From: Notamacropus eugenii | Taxonomy: Eukaryota; Chordata; Mammalia; Diprotodontia; Macropodidae | DNA: 64,000 nucleotides | Assembly: GCF_028372415.1 (NCBI RefSeq) | Contig: NC_092872.1 | Coordinates: 280,429,206 to 280,493,205 of the forward strand | Reading direction: 5' to 3' | Part shown: one piece after another, positions 48,501 through 60,781 of the stretch | Position numbering within the stretch: position 1 is the first letter of the stretch | How the letters are laid out: each line of letters opens with the position of its first letter | Notes under the pieces: generated by a model | Seen by the model: the letters and a program-made list of their open reading frames with translations, nothing else | Told to the model about the DNA's origin: nothing | The model's database searches: none | Translations under genes and position numbers: made by a program

Positions 48501-51500
48501 CCTTTATTTAAATCCAAACTGATCGTAGTGTATAATCTTTGTGATATGTTGTTTTAGCTTCGTTGCTAATATTTTATTTAAATGTTTCACATGTCTGTTC
48601 ATTAGGGATCATGGTCTATAGTGTTCTTTTTCTGCTTTGACAGGGAGGGATTAGTTAGAAAAGGGAAAAAAGAGAAAAGATGAAACTCAAAATAAGTAGA
48701 GAGTAGGAATATAGAGAAGAAAAAGTATTAGAGAGTAGAATGGAAGGGAATAAACAATTAAGTCATAACTTTGAGTGTGAATAGTTTAAACTTACTCATA
48801 AAATGAAAAAAGTTAGCAGAATGGATTAGAAAGCAAAATCCAACAATACTGATGTTTATAAGAAACACACATGAAAAATAAAGATTCACATGAAATTAAA
48901 CTAAGAGGTTGGGGCAAAATCTGTTATTTGTAGATGAACACACAAATTATGATTTTCGTTATGATTTCAGAGAAGGAAAAAATAGACTAAATTAAAAGAG
49001 ATAAAAAGAGAAACTATGTTTTGCTGAAAGATAACGTTTATTTTAGAATTTAACAGACATTAACCCAATGGCATAGCTTATAAATGCTTCAAGGATAAGT
49101 TAAATTAATTATAAGCTTCTTTGTGTAAACAAGGCCTGAGCAGAGAGTTTTATTCAGCTCTAGGTAATGCTCATCAAGATGACCTTACCATGTTTCTTTT
49201 GTAGCTTCTGATTGGCATTGATGGAACCTTGTGCAGAAACATCATGTCTCCTTGGCTTGATATTGATTCCAAGTGGCCTCAAGTAAAGAAAAACTTCACT
49301 AAGAGGGAGGCCACATGCCCCATAGACCATCACCGTGTAGGAGACATCTGCTGCCAGTTATGCCCTTCTGGTAGGTACCTGACCAACCCCTCTGTTTGGT
49401 ATTAAAGCCTTCTTTCATGATCTCACTCCAACCTCAACTTCCTTTTATGGATCATCTTCCTCTGTTGGATGGTTGCATCGAAGGCTGTTGGGAATTCTTT
49501 CTTTTGACTTGTATGATTCCCAAGAGCTTAGCACAAAGATTGGTGAGTCATAAGTGCTTAGTGGCCACTAGGGGATGAAGAACTAGAAGCCTGAAATCAG
49601 GAAGACTTCAAATCCAGCCTCAGTCATTTGCTAGCTGTGTGACCCCGGGGCAAGCCAGTTCACCCTTTTGCTCAGTTTCCTCATCTGTAAAATGGAGATA
49701 GGTAATAATAGCACCTATTTCCCAGAACTGTTGTAAGAGTCAAATGAAGTACTATTTGCAAAGAGCTTAGCCCAGTGCCTGACCATAGTAGGCACCATAT
49801 AAATATTAGTCACTGCTATTATTATTATAATTAGTTGCCAGCTTTACAGGTTTATTGCATATACCTCTCCCTCACACATGGGGCATTCCAGTCAGCCTGA
49901 CTTTTTTGCTTTTTCCCATTTATGAAATTCAATCTCTTGCTTCCATGCAAAGGCATGGTTGCCCCCATTCTTGGCATGCCCTTTCTTATTACTGTAATCT
50001 CTTGGAATCCTAGCTTCATCCGCATGCTGTCTCTCCCATGCCTTTCCTGATTCCTCTTCTCATCTCTCAGTTATTAATATTCACCTGCTCTGAAATGACT
50101 TCATCATTTACTTGTGTGTGTGAATACTATAGACCCCAGCAGAATGCAAATGCCTTGTGAGAACGGAGAGTGTTATTTTTATCTTTGTATCTCCAGTGCC
50201 CAGCCCTGTGCCTGGCCCATGGCAGATGCTTGCCGAATCAACTCAAACTGAATATCTGCCTGCCTTCTCAAGAAGGCCAGAATGCTTGGGGAGGGAGGGC
50301 CTGAACTGCTGGCGCCATTTCTGAGGCAGATGAGTCATACCTGTGGGTTGGAGCCTCTGCCCTCCCTGTTTGGCCTGGCACCTCCCCCTAGACAACTGAG
50401 CATGCAGCAAACAGGGTCTGCCCAGAGTTGGGGGATGCAAAGAGTATTTGCATTTTTCATCCAAGTGGCAGAGTGGGCTGGATATACCACTGACAGCAAT
50501 ACCCCAGTACTGGTTGCAATAGGAAACCCAGCCTGGGCAGGAAAGCCTGCAAACAGCAGCAACAAATTAGAAATCCCACAAAATGCAAATATGGCAGCAG
50601 CTTTTGAAGGAGGAGGGCAAAGAGATCTCCAGCTCAGAATAGCCCTGGGCCCTCCCAGAAACCTCAGTCAGACAAGACAGGAAGACAGAGCATGTCAGAG
50701 CATTAAGATGGGGTGAGAGTCTGAGAGCCAAGTGCTTCTGCACCTCAAAGGGCTTCAGAGTCCACCTGATCTATTCATTCCAGAGTCAGAGGTTTTGGGT
50801 TCAAATCCTGCCATCAGTATTTACTACCCTTAGCTTTAGGTTACTTCTCTTGATCTTGGGCTCTTCTTCAGTGAGAATCAGCTCTGAGATCCCTGGTGCC
50901 TCTGATCCTATGATCCAGTAAAATCATTTCATTTCCCTGGGCCTCAGTTTCCTGCCCTATAAAATGAGGGGGTTCCTATTTTTCCTCCAAAGTCCCTGCC
51001 AGTTCTCACTCTCTGATACACAGTCTATGTGATCTCCCAGGCAACAATGAGAGAACTGACCCATGATGGGATGAAAATAACAGAGACTTTGGAGTCAGAC
51101 CTTGGTGAGTTTCCCAGATGTATTACTATAAAGGCAACATAGTGCACTACTTAGAACACTAGACCTGGAGTCAGGAACACATGAGTTCAGATCCCATCTC
51201 AGACACTTAGCTGTGTGACCCTAGCAAGTCATTTGACTTCTTCATGACTCAGTTTCCTTAGGTGTCAAATGGGTCTAACTCCTAGCTCAGAGGGCTACTT
51301 AGAGATATTTAGATAATCAAATGACAATGTAGAGAGGCAGTGTTGTTCAGTGGAAACCACAGTGGACACGAGGTAAAAAAACATTCAAATCCTGTTTCAA
51401 ATCATTTACCTGGTCTAAGCCTCAGTTCCCTTATCTCTCAACTAGGGGTAATAATAATAGCCCCTTTTGAATAGAGCAGATGTCTACAGTAGATGGTTAG

Positions 51501-51911
51501 GTGGCATTTGAATTCAGATCAATCAAACAATCGTTTGTGAAGCACCTAGTAAGTAACAGGCAACATATTGATAATTTCACCTCCCTCTCACTTTTCTTTG
51601 CAAACGTGTTTGCACATGGTGGGCATGCTCCACTAAGATGCCCCTTTAGGCTAGATATAGGGATTGGATTTGGGATTTCTTTGGTGTAAGAAAATCCCCA
51701 GAAAAGTAACTCCTTCTTCCAAATCTGCTTGGGCCCTGCTGTGCAGCTGGTAGGCTTCAGGTGTTTCCTGGGGCACCAAGAGGCCAGGTGATGAAGGCTT
51801 GAGCCCAAATGTTCATTGTTCCAAGGCCAGTACTCATTCTCTCTCCCTCTCCCTCCCTCCCTTCCTCTCTCTAACTCTTTCTGTCTCTGTCTCTCTGTCT
51901 CTGTCTCTCTG

Positions 51912-51980
<69 letters not shown>

Positions 51981-54900
51981 TTCTCTCTCTCTCACCATCT
52001 TCCTCACCTGGTGCCACTAATAATGCCATTTTCTGCCCGTCTCTCCCTCATCCATCCTTTTCATCTTTTCTTTCTAATTCTCCTCCCTGTCAATAGCCAA
52101 GTATCCTAGGAAAGACTTTTTTTAAAGCCTTGGTAAAGATGCTTTTCACTTTCAGGCTCCTCCTATTACTCCTTTGTTTTATTTTTTTTTCTTTAAGTAT
52201 GCCCAAAGGCAGGTGGGGAAGAGAGGCCTTTGCTGTGATCAGACCCACCCATGCTCCCCTCCTCCCTCCTTGTGTTCAGCTGGAATGTGGTCTCTGGCTA
52301 CATTTTGTGCATCCTGATGACCAGGCCTAAGGAGGTCAGAAGGCATGACTGCTCTAGCCAGACCACCTTTAAGATATTTTGGTCACTCCGTTTTAGGAAG
52401 AACATTTTACAATCTCAGGCATGTTTTGGACAACCATGGTGATAAGGGCTTCAAAGTCATGCCATATGAGAATTTATGTGAAGGAAATGGGGATGTTTAG
52501 CCCAGAAAAGAAAGAGGGTTGTGTGTGAGTGTCTGAAGGGCCACATGGAAGGGCCCATTAAATCCTTCCCCATGGAAAGAATGATCATTTTGTCCATCTC
52601 CAGAGTGCAGAACCAGAAGCAATGGAAAGTAGGTACAAAGAGGCAAACTGTCTTGGTTTCTGGAAAAAAATGCCCAACGAAGAGAGGTGTTCAGATGACA
52701 GAAACGCTGGACAGCTCCTCTCCACATGTTGTAGTGTGGAACCAAATGGGCTCTGACATCCCCTTCAACACCCAGAGTCTATGATTCTCCTTTGAAGAGG
52801 ACTCATGGATCTCTGAGAGTAGGGGGAAGGGAAAGGGGAAAGGATTCACAGGGGAATGGGCATGTAAGAGAACCCCCAGAAGTCTCTGTAGGAGAACAGT
52901 AACAATCACCAAAATAACACCCATGTTGAAAGCACTTTCAGCACCCTCATGAGGCAGGGCATATCTGGGTTCTTATTCCCATTTGACAGCAGAGGAAATA
53001 GAGGGTCATAGAGTTAATGTTACTTGTCCAGGGTCTCGCAGCTAAGCTTCAGTTTCCTTATCTACAAATAGGTGTAATACTACCCAGTTTCTACCTCTCC
53101 AGCCTGTTGTGAGGTTCATATGAGAAGATATCTGAAAAGTACTTTATAAATATCCATTAGCCTTCTTTCCCCTTCACTTTAGAGAGCTCTTCCTGTTTGT
53201 CTTCAACTTTAGTCAGTCAACAAACATTTATGAAGCACCTACTATGTGCTAAGCAGTGAGGATACAAAGAAAGGCAAAGACATGTCTCCCCTTGTGGGGC
53301 TCCCCACTCTCTATGCTCACAGGTTACATTGGGCATCATATCAGAGGGAGGGGTCTCTCACAGAAGGCAGGATTTCAGCTGAAACTTGAAGTAGGACGCA
53401 GAATGTCAGAACAGGAAGGACTCCTGAGGCTGGTGAGTCCAGTTCTGATCAAGATTCTCCTCCACCTTGTGCCCAAGGTTCCACTAGACTTTGCCCGTAG
53501 ACTCCCAAAGAGAGAGAGTACACTACAGCCCCACCATAAGAGTAAGTGTTATCCTCACCCGCATCCAAATGAGTTTTCTGCTAGCTGAAGACCAGGGTGG
53601 ACTCGTTCCTTCTCTGAGCACATTTTTGCATATTTTCAGGGGTGTGCTGAAACTCGCCCATGCTTTTGAGAACTGGTTGTTAAATTTTCATTGTGAACAT
53701 TTACCTCTCAGAAATGGTCAAATGCTATTTATCAGGGCTTGGTTCATTGTCTTATTGAGTGTCTAGACTTAAGAAAATGATGGAGAAGACATTGATAATG
53801 CAGATTAAGCCTATAAGTGTGGCACACATACATTTTTTTGGAGAGGTGATTGCTAAACATTTGCAGCATACCCTTGCAAACTTTTCTCTACTTTTGCACA
53901 GGCACAAAGAAAACTCTTGACTGTACGGAGGATAGAGGTAAACCAAGCTGCACAAACTGTACCGCTGGAGAGGAGTACACGGACCGTCCTCACTATTATG
54001 ACAAATGTCTACGATGTGGCCTTTGTGATGGAGAGCATGGTAAGTCTATCAAAGGACAATGAAAAAAACTGAGACTCCACATGGAACCCATGTTCCTTTC
54101 ATTCAGACAGGGCTGCAGACAGAACATGCCAGTCAGTTAGGTTCAGGAAATGTTTCTTTCCTGTCTGTGATGTTCAAGGAGCCACGCTAGAAATTTTGTG
54201 TACATAAAGACATTCTCCTGTGTATCTGGGGGAAGGAAAAGGGAAGGTCATAAATGTTCACAGAGAACTAAATCCAGGATGTACACTGAGAATGAAAGTA
54301 GTTTATATTCACTAAAATCATTCATTAGATGCACAGTGATGTGTGAGGGGTGGGCTAGAGGAGATGCCAACTACTAGGGGAACCAAGAAAGGGTCTCGTG
54401 AGGCAAGGGCATTTGTGAAGGAGTGTAATGGCATCCAGTACCTAAGGGACAATGGATCGGGACAGTCTGAGAGAGGGCTTGGACAGGGAGCCCAGCCAAC
54501 AGGAAGGGCAAGAGGATGCTGAAAGTCTCTGTAGACCAGTGAACCTTGAGGAGACATAGGATGCTCCCAAGATGCCCAAGGAACGTGACTTTCCCTGAGC
54601 TTGTGGGTCATGTTCATTCACCTCAGTAGCACTATGGCCAGCACATAAGACCACACCAGGAAACACACAGACGCAGCTCAGAGAAAAGCATCTCGGACAC
54701 AGGGCAGAGTTTGCCAGAATCCCTGGCCCCAGAGCCCAATGCCTAATCCCTGGCCTCTCTCCTCTCTTTCCCTCAGCCTCACATGCCTCTGGTTTAGCTG
54801 TTTCCCAGCCAGTCTCCATGTGCCAACTGAGGGCAGCACTAGCATGAGAAGGAGGCTGAGGGAGGTGCCCTCCTCAGAGCCAGGAGCCACTGGCTGCCTG

Positions 54901-57900
54901 GCACTGACCACACAGAGAAGGTCAGGGGTACAACTATCAGCCAGTCAATCAATAGGCATTTTTAAAGCACTAACTGTGAGCCAGGCATTGGACTATGCAG
55001 TGGGGATGCAAAGAGAAAGGTAAAAAGTCTCTTCCCTCTGGGAACGTATACGTAAATGTACATACATGCACATACAAATACATACATGTACATGTAAAAT
55101 ATGTACATACAGAATCGAAACAATATAATTATGTGGCCTGGGGCAGGGGAGAGAGCAAACTAAGGAGGTCAGAAATTGCATCCCTAGGAATAGAACTGGT
55201 CATTCTGCTGTAGGATGCCTCCTCTCAGCCTTTTCCCAGGCTTCCCACTGGCTCCAAAAGGACTGGTTTTAGTCTGAAAGAGCTCAGGGACATGAATTCC
55301 CTCCCCTCTGATCTGAGATGTGGATCGGTCACTTCCCAGAGTGATCTGAAATGTGGGACCATTTCAGTTCTCCTAAGGCTAGTGGATTATTCAGGCTTCC
55401 TTTTTGATTCCTGCTTACCCACATTCCTCACTGAGGGGAAAAGGATCGGTGATCAGAGGCTCCCCAACCTTGCCCTCATCTATGCTTTGCCATGGCCATC
55501 AGAGGCATCTGGATCTGCAGCTTTGGGGAGTCCTGGGCTCCTCCCTCTCATTCTCTGCTCAGTCATTTCTGCCTCCACCACACCTAATGTTTCTGCTCTT
55601 CCTCAGCCTCACCCAGCCTCCAGCTTAGTTTGGGCCTCACTCTCTCTTTGGCCTGGACTGTGGCAGTAACCTCCGACCTGGTCTCCCTGTCTCCCCTCTC
55701 CATATAAATGCTGAAGTGATTTTCTTACAGCTCAGATCAGAACTGCCTCAATAAACTCTCTCTATTACCTGTAAGATCAAATAGAAAGTGCTTAGTCAGG
55801 CACTTAAAGTTCATTAAGACCTGGCTCCTTGCAATCTGCCCACTTGTCATCCGGCTCTGTACCCTTCACAGTTTAAATCCATCTTCCTCCTCCAGGCCTT
55901 TGCCCTGGCTGTGCCTCATGCCTGGAATGCCCTCTCTCCTTTGTCACCTCTGCCTCTCAGAATCCCTGGTTTCTTTGACAACTCTGCTCAGTAGTCACCT
56001 CTTGCATGAAGCTTTTCTTAACTCCCCTACTGATAGCACCTTCTTTTCTAAGGTTATCTTGTTTCTGCTTTGCACAACTCTCATTTCCACCTATCTATGT
56101 GCATGTCATCTCATCCATTTGAATGCAAATTCCTTGAGTTCAGGGAATGTGTCCATGTTAGCACAATGCCTGGCACATAGTAGGCTCTTAATAAATGCTT
56201 GTTAATCGATAAACATGGATAGATGGGGGAAAAGTTATGTTTTACCAAAAATCCTTTTATTCATTCTTAATTTGGACAATATTTCTAACTACACCCACTC
56301 TATGTAAGCCATATGTTGCTGGGTGCCAGGGTTACAAAGCTAAAAGGTGCCACAGTCCCTACCCTTAAAAATGTATACATATCCTATCCTGGTTATTCTG
56401 AGGTTAGATGAGATGAGGCAGAAGAGAAATCCAGGCAAAGGTGACTGGGAAGATTGGAGGAGGGAAGAGAGCCATCCATCTATGGGGAGGGGCTGCCCAG
56501 CTAAGCTAGGGAGCAAGAAGTCAGGGGTTCTGCAGGAGGACACATTTCCAGAGCTAAGGGATGGGCTACAGGAATGCACCAGGCAAGGGAAGGCAGCAGG
56601 TGGGCATTCCACGTCAAGTGCATGAGAAGGAATCATGGGAAAAGTCAGTAGGAGCCAGGTTAGGGAGGGCATTTGATGCCAGGGGAAGAGACAATAGAGA
56701 TTTACTGGAGATTTTTGAGGACTATGGGGTAAAACTGGTGGGGATGAGGAGAGAAGATGTAGTTAGTGGACCAAGAGAAGACGTTCCAGATAAAAATGTG
56801 GAACTCTGTGGAATTTCTTTTTAGGCTTAGAAGTCAGAAAGAACTGTACCATGGCTCATAATGTCGTTTGTGGATGTGCCAAGCATTTTTTCTGCAACAC
56901 TCCTGAGTGTAAGCACTGTGAACCCTGTACCCAGTAAGTCCAATGTTCCTCATTTCTCAGTCTAAGCCACTCGGGGTATGAGTTCTCAAGGGGAGCTTAC
57001 TGGAGGCAGCCTCCCAGGGCAGAACACAAATTGGGAACCAGGACCCTCATTTCTCATCCTACTCAAATGACTTCTCCTTTCTGGGTCTATTTCCTTGTCT
57101 ATGAGAGATTTCCCTAAGATGATCTCTCCAGCATGCTTCTCATAGAATTTCCATGATCGTAACTTGTGTAGTGAGGCAAGGGATAGAATACACTGCCTCC
57201 CTCCCTAAGTGCTGGGTGGAGGAAAATGCTGCCAAGAGATTCTGAGTTCAGCCCCACCCCCCAAAATGGCTTCATGGCAACCAGGTGGGTAGCAGGACCT
57301 GGTAGGGCAAGGGGCGGGGGGAATGTGGACATTCATCCCTCATGGCTTCTCACTTAACCTCCTAGATTCTCCATTGCCACAAATCACTGTCCCATACCCC
57401 CCATTTGAACTCTATGCATAAACCTGCCCCTCTGATGTCATCCTTGTTTTTTACCTAGAAACTTTGTCCCCTACGTTGGCATAGCTTCCTGGCACTGTAG
57501 AGAGTACCATGACCACCGCAGGGCTGATAATTATAGTCTTGAGCATAAACCCCACGAGGGCAGGGACTCCTGTGCTTTTGTCTCTGTATCCTCAGAGCTT
57601 AGCACCAAGTAGTTGCTTCGTAAAGATGGTCAACTGATTAACAGATTGATTGAATAGGTAAACCTACTGAGAGGCCTAGGAAGCTGTGCTGGTGGTGGAA
57701 GAATGTGATGAGGGGAGGAAAGAGGATAAAAGGATGAGCATGATTTTGGTTTTGTCCTTGTAGCCCCACTGCCTGGCACAGAGGAGATACATTTAATAAA
57801 TTCTCAATGAATGAATGAATAAACTCTTAATGGTTGAAGATTTCATAGGTCAGGAAAAAACAAGCTACAAGCATGAACTCCCGTTCAACCTTTTAGCATC

Positions 57901-60744
57901 TGTAAAGTGAGAAGGGCTCCCACCTTTTCAAGTGGATATTCTGTGATGTCCTCTTTCAGGTGTGAACATGGCGTCCTCGAGGAATGCACTGAGAACAGAA
58001 ATGCCATCTGCCAAGTTCAGGGTAATGGGTCTTTTTCCTCTCTGTCCCCCAACCCCAAGAACAACCCAGGTAGAGGCAAGGCAGCATCTGGATATGCGAG
58101 GGAGGAGGAGGATACCAGGTTGTTCTGGAAGGAGCTTCTCCTGCTTTCTGCAGAGCCTCATGGGAGCCCTACAGTGGGTGGTTGGCTTTCATCTAACCTG
58201 CCACTTCCTTAAATCCCAGAGAATAGAAACATCTACCTGCTCTTCCTGCTGTTAATCCCAGTTGTAATCATCCTGATCATTTATTGTAAGTTCTTTCTTT
58301 TTTCACATTGTTGCTGGAGAGGGCTGAGATTATTATTAATCACATAATTACCTAATAACTGACATCTATATTCTGACTGGCAGCATGGCTTAGTGGATTA
58401 GACTCCTTGGACTTGGAATAATCACTGATCTTACTGAGTGATGACCACGGGCCTTTATCCTTTCTGAGCCTCAGTCCCCTCATCTGTAAAATGGGTCTTG
58501 TCATTCCTATAGTGCCTTACAAGTAGATGAGTGAGAGATTTTTATGTGAAGCACTTTCCAAACTCTAAAGCTCTTGGAGATCTGTTACTAGACCAGGAAT
58601 TTGCTGACTTCTGGACCATCGGGTCCTAGATCCACAATAGGAAGGGACTTTTCCTCTGCTACAATGCCATCATTTTACAGATATGAAAACTGAGGCAGGA
58701 ATTTTGTAGGATTGTAGGATCTTAGATTTATTTAGAGATAGAAGAGACTTCAGAAGGGCATCAAGTACAACCACCTGATTTTACAGTTGAGAATACAAGG
58801 GCTCAGAAAGCCTCAAGGTCACACAGCTAGTTAAGTGTCAGAAGCAGGAGTGGAACACTTCTTGACTCCAACTCTGGCACCCTATCCACTACACCATTAG
58901 ACTTCACTATTATATGGGGATGGGTAGGTGGGAGTGTGGGTGGATGGGTGGGGATGGGGGTGGATGAGTGCAAATGAGGGGTGACAGTCTCCCACATGAG
59001 GTTCAGAGGCAGCTTTAGATCAGACCAGTGACCAGATGACAGAATTCAGACCAGTCCTAAGACTCTTGCTGGGGAGGTTTAGAGAGTTTAAAATCAAACA
59101 CATTTGGAAATTCTGTGGAAAGCCTGGTTGCCTTGGTCTCCCCAGGGAATAGTCCCCCATCCCTAGTGGGAAAGATTTCACTTCTTGTCTGAATTTTTGT
59201 ACTCTGAATACTGGGGCATTAGAGGCAATGTTCTCCAAGGGCCTTGCTGCACTTTGCTTTGTTTGTTCTGTCTCAGAGATGATTCACTCTGCTTTTGTTT
59301 TTCCTTTTCAGTCTGGAGAAGAAAGCATAAAGCGAATTCCCATACCTCAGATAGGAGAAATGAGGTAGGTATTAACCTTTGTTAAAGGACAATGGATGAG
59401 TCCAGTCCTCATGCCATTCACAGAGGAATGGATGAGTCACAGTAGACTGGATGGACCAGATTCTAGCCATGAAACGAATGACTTCTCAGTCTAGAGTAAC
59501 ACGTAACATATGGACAAGACCATAAGTTGGGTGGCCATCCATAGAGGCCATTTTGTCTTCTCCCTTACAAATAAGGTAAAAGACATCTCAGACCACATGA
59601 CAAGAGTGGGGGACTCTGGAGGAGGTTGGAGATAGTATATACTAGGATGAAGAATGAGTTTCATGCTCCAGAAAAGATCTCGGAAAAGGCAATTGAAGTG
59701 GTGGAGAAATAATATCAAGATATGCTAGGAAATCCTTTGATTTTAGTCATCAGGCATGGAAAATATGAGACAAGAGCTTCAGGGGAGTTATCTCAATAGA
59801 AGATGCCATCAAGTCCATCCTCCTCATGTTACAGATGGGGAAGCTGGGGTATAGGGAGATTTAAGTGTCTTCCTCAAGGTCACAAAGACAATAAGTATCA
59901 GAGATTTGTTTCAAACACAGGTTCTTCTGATTCCCAAGTCCAGCACTCTATATTTATGATGACAACAGAAAGTCATCCTTTGATACCACATCTCAATATG
60001 GAGGTGGGTTCTTAGAGTCTTGGCTCTGTCAGTGAAGTACAAGCTCTAGTAGGTCCTTCCAAATAGAAAGGTTCTTGGGAGGAGGTACCTGCTGTGGTCA
60101 CATTTTGGATCAGCATTTGGTTTCCTGACTCCAGCTGCAACATTCTTTCCACTCTGTCAGGGCTTTAGAAAAATTATGGGACCTCATTTGCTCCAAGGAA
60201 CTCCCGTATTGCTGATGGGGAAAGTCTCTGGACAGGGTTGAAAACACTGTTCAGTCCTGCACATGCAAAGATATTGCTTCCCACCCACCATCATTTATGC
60301 CAAGGCTCCAAGTTGCTTTCCTGGGAGCAAGGTAACTGAACCACAGCTCTGTTTCCTGGTGGTCCCTCATCACCCAGATATTTTCAGATGGTGGATGAGG
60401 CTTATGAGTACAGTGCAGTCATGCAGTATAGTGGAAGCAACACTGGATTTGGAATTGGAATTGGAATCAGAAGACTGGGTTCTAATCCCGGCTTACTATT
60501 TGAGTGACCTTAGCCACTCAGTTTCCCTATCTGCAAATTGAAGGGGTTGGTTGAGATGGCGTTGAAGGGCCCTTCCATCTCTATATCCATGGTCCACTTA
60601 TCATAGAGTAGATTGGAGCTACCAGGTCAATACAGGGTTGAACTGGGCCAAAGTTTGACCATTGGCTCTGCAATCCAATGAAATAAAATGTAAGAAAGTT
60701 AAATAGTCTATCAGATTTGGACAAAGACAAGCTTAGAAGGCTGT

Positions 60745-60781
<37 letters not shown>

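Larger units (their letters stand above)
43040..48646 (-). mobile_element. Older L1, reverse, split by later insertions
   Basis: Reverse-strand L1 ORF2 and 3' sequence at about 43040-43368 and 46440-48646, interrupted by a younger L1 (43369-46424) and an L1 3' fragment (about 48245-48460). Recognisable reversed ORF2 landmarks include 'tatttctgggtcaaagagca', 'cacacattcatttggagttt' and 'aacatccttgtttcacccca'. The piece after 48460 continues the same ORF2 ('cacatgtctgttcattaggg'). Confidence 0.8.
28581..49204 (+). other. FAS: FAS intron 1 (20.6 kb)
   Basis: Donor GTGAGT, acceptor 'tttcttttgtag'. It is filled with SINEs, microsatellites and, in its last 8.5 kb, L1 sequence. Stretches with nothing assignable include about 28835-29480, 30545-30795, 30960-31345, 32515-32960, 33645-34100, 34520-35280, 38960-39120, 39430-40265, 41000-41325 and 42010-42515. 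No second gene was seen. Confidence 0.9.
49371..53901 (+). other. FAS: FAS intron 2
   Basis: Donor GTAGGT, acceptor 'cttttgcacag'. Holds MIRs (49575, 50750, 50930, 51130, 51330, 52920), an L2 fragment (49840-50250), a CT tract (51841-51993) and a dispersed-repeat start with CR1-like piece (53210-53520). Nothing assignable is seen at about 50260-50745, 51480-51835, 52000-52915 and 53525-53890. Confidence 0.9.
54040..56824 (+). other. FAS: FAS intron 3
   Basis: Donor GTAAGT, acceptor 'ggaatttctttttag'. Contains a dispersed-repeat start (54930-55190), an L2 3' end (55690-56210) and a long dispersed-repeat copy (56245-56770). About 54060-54925 and 55195-55685 hold nothing I can assign. Confidence 0.9.
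58286..59311 (+). other. FAS: FAS intron 6
   Basis: Donor GTAAGT, acceptor 'tttttccttttcag'. Holds a MIR (58385-58575), two reverse MIRs (58620-58905) and a GGGTGGAT repeat (58917-58975). Nothing assignable at about 58980-59300. Confidence 0.88.

Noticed and set aside
57907-58255. Two frames of about 100 codons overlapping FAS exon 5
   Set aside because: They are read-through of exon 5 into its introns, or a shifted frame of it; the spliced exon explains the sequence.
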